A model generated the notes under the pieces. That model was not told where the DNA came from and did no database searches. It saw only the letters and a list, made by a program, of their open reading frames with translations. Position numbers and translations under genes: made by a program. A stretch of 64,000 nt of DNA from Chitinophaga tropicalis. Lineage in GTDB: Bacteria; Bacteroidota; Bacteroidia; Chitinophagales; Chitinophagaceae. Positions within the stretch are counted from its first letter, which is position 1. Every line of letters begins with the position of its first letter. The DNA is taken from the NCBI RefSeq assembly GCF_009758205.1, contig NZ_WRXN01000013.1, forward strand, positions 168,313-232,312, read 5' to 3'. This document shows positions 7,331 to 15,120 of this stretch, one piece after another.

Positions 7331-9559
7331 ATGAACCTCTTTTTCCCCTTTTATAAGCAGTATGATGTCATGGATTGTGGTCCGACCTGTCTCCGCATGA
7401 TTGCGAAGCATTATGGAAAAGACTATTCTCCGGCATACCTGCGTGAGATCTCCTATATCACAAAACAAGGGGTCAGTTTCCGGAATATCAGCCTGGCGGC
7501 AGAGAGGATAGGTTTCCGTACTATGATAGGAGGAACAACAGTAGAGAAACTGGCAGATCAGACACCATTACCGTGTATACTGCACTGGGATCAGGACCAC
7601 TTTGTTGTACTATACAAGATCAGCCGGCAGAAAGATAAATTCTACATTGCAGACCCGGCCAGGGGAAGAGTAAGCATATCTGCGTCTGACTTCAGGGCCA
7701 GGTGGGCGCAGGGGCAGGATGGTAAAGGATTTTTGCTGATGCTGTCACCTTCCTCTTCTTTCTATGAACAGACTGAAGCCATGAAAGGAGGTAAGGGCTG
7801 GCTGTTCCTGTACCGGTATATCAAACCTTATTCAAAGCTGCTGGTGCAGCTGCTGGTCACTTTCATTGCTGCCACCCTGATCTCCCTGGTACTGCCATTC
7901 CTGACGCAAAGCCTGGTAGATAATGGTATACAGCACCGCAATATTAACTTCGTATATCTTGTACTTATTTCCCAGCTGGTGCTCTTTGCCGGGAATATGG
8001 CTATAGATGTGATACGCAGCTGGATACTGATTCATATCAATGCCCGGGTCAATATATCTATACTTTCTGACTTCCTCATCAAGCTGATGAAACTGCCCGT
8101 ACGTCTTTTTGATTCCAAACATACGGGAGACATTATACAGCGTGTCAATGATCACCGCAGAATAGAGTCTTTTCTTACCGGTACCACACTTAATTCAATG
8201 TTCTCCCTATTGAATATTCTTGTGTTTTCCATTGTGCTGGGCGTCTATAGCGGAAAGATCTTCCTGACCTTTTTCCTCGGTTCTGTTTCTGCTATTGGCT
8301 GGATACTGTTGTTCATGCGTAAACGTAAAAGCATTGATTATACGAAGTTCCGTTATATGTCAGACAACCAGGACAGCCTGTATGAGATGATCACAGGTAT
8401 GCAGGAGATACGCCTGAATAATAATGAAGTATACCGCCGCTGGAAATGGGAGCAGATACAGGGAAAGCTGTTTGCTGTTAACCTTAAAGGCCTTTCGCTG
8501 GAACAATGGCAGCAGGTAGGCACTGCCTTCTGTAACCAGCTGAAAAATATCCTGATATCTTACTTCTCTGCTACAGAGGTGCTTTCAGGCAATATCAGCC
8601 TGGGTATGATGCTGAGTATTTCCTATATAGTAGGGCAGATGAACAGCCCTGTTGATCAGCTGCTGGCTATGGTCAGGTCTGCCCAGGATGCGAAGATCAG
8701 CCTGGACCGCCTGCGTGAGATCCACGAGCAGGAAAATGAAGATGAAGGCAAAGAAGCCACAGGGTCTTCATACATCATACGGCCTCAGTTCACCGGTAAT
8801 GGAAGCGCGCATTCACATGAAGGCGGCATAGTACTGGAGAATGTATCTTTTCAATATGAAGGTCCCGAATCGCCTTATGTTCTGAAAGATATTAACCTCA
8901 CTATTCCTTATGGGAAAACTACTGCCATTGTGGGTACCAGCGGCAGTGGTAAGACCACGCTGATGAAGATGCTGCTTAAATTCTATGCACCGGCCAGCGG
9001 TATTATCAGGATAGAAGGCGAGGAACTGGATAAGATACCTGCATATGACTGGCGCAGCCGTTGCGGAGTAGTTATGCAGGACGGATTTATTTTCTCTGAC
9101 ACTATTGCCCGCAACATAGCAATGAATGATGAGTATATCAATGCAGGAGAACTGGACTATGCGGTGGAAATTGCCAATATACAGGACCTGATACGGCGGG
9201 CGCCCAAAGGGTTTGATATGAAGATAGGCAATACAGGCGCAGGACTGAGCGCGGGTCAGAAGCAACGGATACTGATTGCCAGAGCCGTTTACAAGAACCC
9301 TGCCTACCTGTTCTTTGACGAAGCTACCAGTGCACTGGATGCAAGGAATGAAAAGAAGATCATAGAGAACCTCAGACATTTTTTCAAAGGTAGAACAGTG
9401 CTGGTCATTGCTCACAGGTTAAGTACCGTGAAGGAGGCAGACCAGATCGTTGTACTGGAGAACGGATGTATCGTTGAAACCGGCGATCATCAGACCCTTA
9501 CAGAAAAGAAAGGAAAATATTTTGAGCTGGTGAAGAACCAGCTGGAACTTGGAAATTAG
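7331..9559 (+). CDS. lanT: Peptidase-containing ABC transporter (C39 protease, LanT type)
   Basis: A 742-residue protein with three parts. Residues 1-135 form a C39 cysteine protease with Q10, catalytic C16 in DCGPTCL, H90 (DHFVV) and D108 (ADPARGR). Residues about 160-450 form a six-helix exporter membrane domain. Residues about 500-742 are the ATPase, with Walker A GTSGSGKT at 535-542, signature LSAGQKQRI and Walker B LFFDEATSALD. Such proteins cut the leader after a double glycine and export the mature peptide, which fits the GG motifs of the upstream precursor. It explains why no separate LanP protease is present in the cluster. The HlyD-like adaptor follows 6 bp downstream. Confidence 0.95.
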   Translation: MNLFFPFYKQYDVMDCGPTCLRMIAKHYGKDYSPAYLREISYITKQGVSFRNISLAAERIGFRTMIGGTTVEKLADQTPLPCILHWDQDHFVVLYKISRQKDKFYIADPARGRVSISASDFRARWAQGQDGKGFLLMLSPSSSFYEQTEAMKGGKGWLFLYRYIKPYSKLLVQLLVTFIAATLISLVLPFLTQSLVDNGIQHRNINFVYLVLISQLVLFAGNMAIDVIRSWILIHINARVNISILSDFLIKLMKLPVRLFDSKHTGDIIQRVNDHRRIESFLTGTTLNSMFSLLNILVFSIVLGVYSGKIFLTFFLGSVSAIGWILLFMRKRKSIDYTKFRYMSDNQDSLYEMITGMQEIRLNNNEVYRRWKWEQIQGKLFAVNLKGLSLEQWQQVGTAFCNQLKNILISYFSATEVLSGNISLGMMLSISYIVGQMNSPVDQLLAMVRSAQDAKISLDRLREIHEQENEDEGKEATGSSYIIRPQFTGNGSAHSHEGGIVLENVSFQYEGPESPYVLKDINLTIPYGKTTAIVGTSGSGKTTLMKMLLKFYAPASGIIRIEGEELDKIPAYDWRSRCGVVMQDGFIFSDTIARNIAMNDEYINAGELDYAVEIANIQDLIRRAPKGFDMKIGNTGAGLSAGQKQRILIARAVYKNPAYLFFDEATSALDARNEKKIIENLRHFFKGRTVLVIAHRLSTVKEADQIVVLENGCIVETGDHQTLTEKKGKYFELVKNQLELGN

Positions 9560-9565
9560 TTATTT

Positions 9566-10852
9566 ATGCCGGTACAGACTTATGACCTGGAGACAGAAGG
9601 TATACAGGAGATCATGAATCATCCTCCCGGCTGGATAGTGCGTTGGGGAGCTACCGTTATTACGCTGGTTCTCTTTGCATTCCTGTTGGGTGCCTGGTTT
9701 ATCCGTTATCCTGATATTGTCAGCGCAAAGGTGGTGATCTCTTATTCCAATCCGCCGGTAAAGATAGTAAGCCGTAATAACGGTATTATTTCTTCTATCC
9801 TGGCTGCCGACGGTAGCAGGGTAGAGGCGGGACAACCTTTACTTGTATTACAGAGCAATGCTGCTTTTAAGGATCTGCAGCAGGTAATGGACGGGGTCGG
9901 GAAAATAGATACCGCAAGAGACCTTGCCAGGAGTATAAGCAATATCAATTTTCCCCGTAAGGTACAGCTGGGAGACCTGCAGGCAGAATATTCCACCTTG
10001 CTGAAAGCAGTGGCAGACTACCAGTTCTTTATTGATAACCGCTTTTATGTACGGAAGATAGAACACCTGAAAAAACAGATCAGTCAATATGGGGACCTGA
10101 ACTTTTCCCTCGATGAACAGGCAGCTCTGCAAAACCAGAAATATAATGCAGGTATTGCCAACTTTACGATAGACTCAATGTTGTTTGAAAGTAAGACCAT
10201 TGCTGCGGTAGAATTTAACAATTCCCGGCAGCGTATACTGGACCAGCGTATAGAAGGAAAGAACACACGTTCTGTAATGATACAGAATACACTGCAGCAG
10301 GAAGAATACCGGAAGAATATCACCGATATCCTGCAGCAACAGTTACAGGACGATAATACATTACAGCTGCGTATAAAAGAGAGCATCAGGCGCTTGCAGG
10401 GGCAATATGATACCTGGAAAGAGAATTACCTCATTAAAAGCCCCATAAGCGGTAAAGCGGAGTTTTTCCAGGTATGGAATGAATTCCAGTATATCAACTC
10501 AGGGCAGGGCATTATGATGATCACTCCTTCTTCTGTACAATACATCGCCAAAGGATATGTTCCGCTGGTGGGAGCAGGCAAGATAATGAAAGGACAGAAG
10601 GTACTGATCAAACTGTACGCATTTCCATTTGAGGAATTTGGCATGATAGAAAGTCATGTGGATAATATCTCTTCAGTGGCGATGGACAGTTTGTTTGCAG
10701 TGAATATGAAATTACCTTCCCCACTCATTACAGGTGCGAACAGGCGAATACCGGAACAGCCCCAGATGCTCGGAGTGGGAGAGATCCTTACGGAAGATAA
10801 AAGCCTGTTGCAAAGACTGTTTGAGAACATCTATAAGAAATGGAAAGAATGA
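9566..10852 (+). CDS. HlyD-family periplasmic adaptor for the peptide exporter
   Basis: A 428-residue protein with one N-terminal membrane helix (VRWGATVITLVLFAFLLGAWF), a lipoyl/biotinyl-like segment around IVSRNNGIISSILAADGSRVEAGQPLL, a long helical hairpin (about residues 100-290) and a beta-barrel region after KSPISGKAEF. It is a membrane-fusion protein that bridges the inner-membrane exporter to an outer-membrane channel. That is needed in a Gram-negative producer but absent from Gram-positive lantibiotic clusters. No TolC-like gene lies in the cluster, so a channel encoded elsewhere must be used. It is the last gene of the cluster and ends 6 bp before the convergent sensor gene. I see no terminator between them. 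Confidence 0.92.
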   Translation: MPVQTYDLETEGIQEIMNHPPGWIVRWGATVITLVLFAFLLGAWFIRYPDIVSAKVVISYSNPPVKIVSRNNGIISSILAADGSRVEAGQPLLVLQSNAAFKDLQQVMDGVGKIDTARDLARSISNINFPRKVQLGDLQAEYSTLLKAVADYQFFIDNRFYVRKIEHLKKQISQYGDLNFSLDEQAALQNQKYNAGIANFTIDSMLFESKTIAAVEFNNSRQRILDQRIEGKNTRSVMIQNTLQQEEYRKNITDILQQQLQDDNTLQLRIKESIRRLQGQYDTWKENYLIKSPISGKAEFFQVWNEFQYINSGQGIMMITPSSVQYIAKGYVPLVGAGKIMKGQKVLIKLYAFPFEEFGMIESHVDNISSVAMDSLFAVNMKLPSPLITGANRRIPEQPQMLGVGEILTEDKSLLQRLFENIYKKWKE

Positions 10853-10858
10853 TAACCA

Positions 10859-13800
10859 TTATTGCTTTAGCTCCTGCAGGAACTGCGTAGGCGTTTTCCC
10901 GAATTCCTTTTTAAATGCTTTGGTAAAATAGGATTGCGTTTGTATGCCTATCCGCAGTATCACTTCAGACAATGGTACGTCTTCATGTGACATAATATGA
11001 GCGGCCTTCTTCAGCCGGATGGTGCGTACAAAATCGCCCGTTGACTGTCCTGTCAGCTGTTTGATTTTCTGGTACAGGTTTGTTTTACTCATCCCCATTT
11101 CACTGCACAATACGCTGATATCAAAATCAGGGTCCATCAGATTTTCCTCTATCCGGTTAAGCAGGTTATCCATAAACTCTTTATCCTTCGTGGAGTTAAC
11201 CAGTTCTTTTGCTTCGTAGTAATAATCTTTTAAAAACCGCTCCCTTGATTTTCTTCGTTGTTCCAGTGTATTCTTTATAGTGATAAGAAGCAACTCTATG
11301 CTCAGCGGTTTACCGAAGTAAAAATCTGCACCTGATGCGGCGCCTTCTATGTTGGAAGATAATGCTGTTTTTGCGGTGAGCATCATGAAGGGAATATGGC
11401 TGGTTTCCAGGTTCTCTTTTGCCAGCTTGCAGAAGGCAATGCCATCCATTACAGGCATCATCACGTCACTGATAATGATATCCGGCATTTCAGCTTTTGC
11501 TTTCTCGAATCCCATTTGTCCGTCAGAGGCTTCAATGATGCGGTATTCCGGTAACAGGGCTCCTTTCAGGAACTCCCTCAGTTCACTGTTATCGTCTACC
11601 ACCAGGATGGTAGCTGCTTCTGCAGATGCTTCTTTTTCCGGTGCGGTAGCGGGTGTTGTTAATGTATAACGCTGATTGGATACTAGGCTTTCCAGTTGTT
11701 TCACTGTCTTTGAAGGATCGCCCATCCATCTTTCCTGCTCCGTGTAGTCTGACTTTTGAAAGGGCAGGGAGATAATGATCTCTGTGCCTTTGTTACGTTC
11801 ACTGTATACGCGGATACTGCCTTTATGCAGAAATGTGAGGCTTTTCACAAAGGCCAGTCCTATACCTGAGCCAAGGTGGTTCTCATTCACCCTGAAATAG
11901 CGCTCAAATAGGTGTTCTATAGATTCTTTTGAAATGCCTATACCATTATCTGTGACCCTGATATGGAGGTATTCATTTGTTTTATAGTCGTTTTGTAAAA
12001 CCAGTTCATGCGGATAGGAAGGTTTAACGTCCTGGATAGAACTGCGCATCTCCAGGGTTATCTGTCCTCCGGAGGGAGTGTATTTAAACGCATTGCTCAA
12101 CAGGTTATAAATGATCTTCTCCAGTACCTGGTTATCAAACCAGGCCTCTGCCGGCGGATCGACCGTATTTACCGTGAACCTTATCTGCTTTTCTGCCGCC
12201 CATTCACGGAACTCTTCTGATATTTCTTCCAGGAACAGCGAAGGATTGGCCGGCATTACTTTCAACTGCAATACGCCGGATTCTGCTTTCCTGAAATCCA
12301 TTACTTCATTCACCAGGTCCAGCAGCCTGTAGGCATTTTTCTGCATCAGTCTGTAGTAGTGCAGTTGCGCACTGTCTTTTACTTCTTTGATCATCTTTTC
12401 CAGCGGACCCAGTATTAAAGTAAGCGGGGTGCGGAATTCATGTGAGATATTAGTGAAGAACTGCAGTTTCAGCTGGTGCACTTCTTCCCGTTTCTTTTCA
12501 CTGATCTTTTTCAGCTCAGCTGCCCTTCTGAATGCCAGTATGCGGTATACTGCAAATATGATAGCTGCTGATAGTAGTAACAGGAACCACCAGCTTCTCC
12601 AGAAAGGAGGATATATAACAACTGTGATAGCTGTTCCTTTCTCATTCCATACACCATCACTGTTTGAGGCTTTTACCCTGAATACATAGGTGCCGGGGTT
12701 CAGGTTGGTATAAGCCGCTTTCCGTTCATTACCTACATAGTTCCAGTCTTTATCCCATCCTTCCAGTTTATAGGCATACTGGTTATTTTCAGGAGCGGTA
12801 TAATCCAGTGCAGCGAAGCTGAAAGAGAAAGAGGACTGTTTGTAGTTAAATGCTATTTTATCTGTCAGGCTGATCTCCTGTTGTAACGGTGAGCCTTTCA
12901 CACCGGGCAGCATGCGCTGGTTTGATACCTGGAGGTCGGTGACATAAACCGGGGGCAGGAATGAATTGGTCTTTATTTCCCCGGGATAGAAGGCATTGAA
13001 ACCATTAACGCCCCCGAAGTACATCTGGCCGTTGCGGGTTTTTATATATGCGTTGGCCTCAAATTCAAGTCCCTGTAATCCATCGCCTGTATTATAGGTC
13101 TTATATTGATGAGTGTCCGGGTGAAAGCGTACAATGCCATTGGCTGTAGATATCCAGAAATTGCCAGCGGTATCTTCCGTTATCCCTTTAATGAAAGCGG
13201 ATGCCAGGCCGGCTTCTGAGGTGTAAAGGGAAAAGCTTTTACTGGTCTCATTGAAGAGGTAAAGTCCTGATTGTCCCACCCACAAACGTCCTTTGCTGTC
13301 AGTAAACAGTATACGGAGGTCGGGCTTTTTCTCGCCCCCGGTAAAGAAGTGAGTGATCTGTTCAGAATAAGGGTCATAGCAGTTCAGGCCACCATCATCC
13401 GTTCCTATCCAGATTCGTCCTTTACTGTCTTCTGTCATAGAAATGGCGTTCTTCCCGGAGAGGTTGCTGGGGAAACGCCTGAATTGCCTGGTAGTGCGGT
13501 CGTAAATGTTGACGCCTCCGTAATAAGTGGCTATCCAGAGATTGCCCCGGCTGTCTTCCATTACTTTCTGCACATAGTTGGAACTGATGCTGTGCGGATC
13601 GGCAGGATTGTTCAGAAAGCGGGTGAAGCCTTCATCTGCCGGGTTATAGAGATTTAATCCCCCGCCCCAGGTGCCTACCCAGATGTTGCCCTGCCGGTCT
13701 TCCGTAATACAGAGCACCTCGTTGGAGCCCAGCGTTCTTTTATTGAAGGGATTGTACTGGTAATGACGGAAACTTTGCCTGGCAGGGTCGAATAGGTTTA

Positions 13801-14947
13801 GTCCCCCACCATCTGTTCCTATCCATATCCCCCCATGACGATCTTCACAAAAAGCTTTCACATCATTGTAACTCAGGCTGTTCTGTTTTAACTGCTGTTG
13901 GTACAGCCAGAATTTTTCAGCTCCGGGTACATATATATTAATACCACCACGGTGGGTGCCTATCCATAAAATACCCTGTTTATCTTCAAAAAGGGCGGAA
14001 ACAGTTCTTTGGGACAGGCTTCTTTGGTTCTCCGGTTCATTCTGATAATGGAAGAAGGTTCCCTTTTCAGGGTTGAAGAGGTCCAGTCCCCCGTTCACGC
14101 CGCCGGTCCACAGGTTACCCCTGCTATCCGGCAGGACGGCCCTGACCTGGTTAGTGGAAAGGCTGGAGGGTTCTTTTTCCTGGTGCTCATACCTGATATA
14201 GCTGTTGTTTGCCGGGTCGAACAGGAATAGTCCCCTGTCCTCGGTTCCCAGCCAGAGATTTCCATGACCATCATCTTTAATGGTCCTGATTTCCTGCTGA
14301 CTTTCGCCTGGAGCTGGGGCAATGGTGCGAAAGTTCTTATTATCTCTGTCAAACAGGGCCAGTCCGTTTTCAGTAGCTACCCAGAAGCGGCCCTTGATAT
14401 CCTCATGGAGGTAGTTCACCCGGTTGTCGGGAAGGCCCTGCCGGTTATTGAAACGGGTAAATGTGCCGGTTGCCCGGTCAAAGAGGTTTAATCCGCCTCC
14501 ATAAGTGCTGACCCAGCATCGTCCCTGCCGGTCTTCATAGATGCAGGTCACCTGGTTATGGCTCAGGCTTGTGCTGCTGGATGGCTGATGGGGAAAGCGG
14601 GTAAAGTTGTTTTTGCCGGCGTTGAACCGGTTCAATCCGTTTTGGGTACCTATCCACAGGGTATGTTGCCTGTCTTCATAGACATATTTAATATAGTTGT
14701 CGCTGATGCTGTTACTGTCTGCTGCGTTGTAACGGTAAACAACCATCTGGTAGCCGTCGTATTTATTCAGTCCGTCCCGGGTGCCAAACCACATGAAACC
14801 CCTGCTGTCCTGGAAGATAGTTTCCACTGTACTGTTAGACAATCCCTGTTCATTGGTCAGATGCCTGAAGTGTAATACCGGCGCCTGGGAAAAAAGGCGT
14901 GCGCTGAAAAGGAATTGCAGAGATAAAAGGAAATACCATTTTAACAT
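10859..14947 (-). CDS. Hybrid two-component system regulator (HTCS) of the galactan locus
   Basis: A 1362-residue single-chain sensor-regulator. Order: signal sequence (MLKWYFLLSLQFLFS), a periplasmic two-component-regulator propeller with repeats of the form D-x-x-G-x-x-W-x-G-T, a Y_Y_Y domain, a membrane helix (WWFLLLLSAAIIFAVY), histidine kinase with H836 in SHEFRTPLT, ATPase (N box NLLSNAFKY, DNGIGI, GSGIGLAF), receiver with D1161 (IIISDVMMP) and a C-terminal AraC DNA-binding domain. Such proteins sense an oligosaccharide in the periplasm and activate the adjacent Sus locus. ATG 14947 is chosen over TTG 15007 because it gives a clean signal peptide and lies below the -7-like box at 15013-15020. 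By neighbourhood the ligand is probably a galacto-oligosaccharide. Confidence 0.95.
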   Translation of the reverse strand: MLKWYFLLSLQFLFSARLFSQAPVLHFRHLTNEQGLSNSTVETIFQDSRGFMWFGTRDGLNKYDGYQMVVYRYNAADSNSISDNYIKYVYEDRQHTLWIGTQNGLNRFNAGKNNFTRFPHQPSSSTSLSHNQVTCIYEDRQGRCWVSTYGGGLNLFDRATGTFTRFNNRQGLPDNRVNYLHEDIKGRFWVATENGLALFDRDNKNFRTIAPAPGESQQEIRTIKDDGHGNLWLGTEDRGLFLFDPANNSYIRYEHQEKEPSSLSTNQVRAVLPDSRGNLWTGGVNGGLDLFNPEKGTFFHYQNEPENQRSLSQRTVSALFEDKQGILWIGTHRGGINIYVPGAEKFWLYQQQLKQNSLSYNDVKAFCEDRHGGIWIGTDGGGLNLFDPARQSFRHYQYNPFNKRTLGSNEVLCITEDRQGNIWVGTWGGGLNLYNPADEGFTRFLNNPADPHSISSNYVQKVMEDSRGNLWIATYYGGVNIYDRTTRQFRRFPSNLSGKNAISMTEDSKGRIWIGTDDGGLNCYDPYSEQITHFFTGGEKKPDLRILFTDSKGRLWVGQSGLYLFNETSKSFSLYTSEAGLASAFIKGITEDTAGNFWISTANGIVRFHPDTHQYKTYNTGDGLQGLEFEANAYIKTRNGQMYFGGVNGFNAFYPGEIKTNSFLPPVYVTDLQVSNQRMLPGVKGSPLQQEISLTDKIAFNYKQSSFSFSFAALDYTAPENNQYAYKLEGWDKDWNYVGNERKAAYTNLNPGTYVFRVKASNSDGVWNEKGTAITVVIYPPFWRSWWFLLLLSAAIIFAVYRILAFRRAAELKKISEKKREEVHQLKLQFFTNISHEFRTPLTLILGPLEKMIKEVKDSAQLHYYRLMQKNAYRLLDLVNEVMDFRKAESGVLQLKVMPANPSLFLEEISEEFREWAAEKQIRFTVNTVDPPAEAWFDNQVLEKIIYNLLSNAFKYTPSGGQITLEMRSSIQDVKPSYPHELVLQNDYKTNEYLHIRVTDNGIGISKESIEHLFERYFRVNENHLGSGIGLAFVKSLTFLHKGSIRVYSERNKGTEIIISLPFQKSDYTEQERWMGDPSKTVKQLESLVSNQRYTLTTPATAPEKEASAEAATILVVDDNSELREFLKGALLPEYRIIEASDGQMGFEKAKAEMPDIIISDVMMPVMDGIAFCKLAKENLETSHIPFMMLTAKTALSSNIEGAASGADFYFGKPLSIELLLITIKNTLEQRRKSRERFLKDYYYEAKELVNSTKDKEFMDNLLNRIEENLMDPDFDISVLCSEMGMSKTNLYQKIKQLTGQSTGDFVRTIRLKKAAHIMSHEDVPLSEVILRIGIQTQSYFTKAFKKEFGKTPTQFLQELKQ

Positions 14948-15012
14948 GACATCACATTGTTCGTAAAAGCGTAAAAAGGCCCGGGACAAGGCGTGGAATA
15001 CAAGCACTGTGG

Positions 15013-15020
15013 CAAAATTA
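15013..15020 (-). promoter_or_regulatory. Putative -7 promoter box for the HTCS gene (TAATTTTG)
   Basis: It matches TAnnTTTG on the minus strand, about 65 nt upstream of ATG 14947. No -33 TTTG is seen at the standard spacing. The facing susC promoter was not identified. Confidence 0.35.
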
Positions 15021-15120
15021 GATCAATAGAACAAAAAAAATGAACAATCGGATAACAACCTGAAGCCAGGCTATTTTACATTGCGGGCCTAAAATACGAC
15101 CTAAAACAAAATATGCCACG

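Noticed and set aside
10853..10858. Possible terminator between the HlyD-like gene and the convergent HTCS gene
   Set aside because: Only 6 bp separate the stop codons and no stem-loop with T-run was found there.
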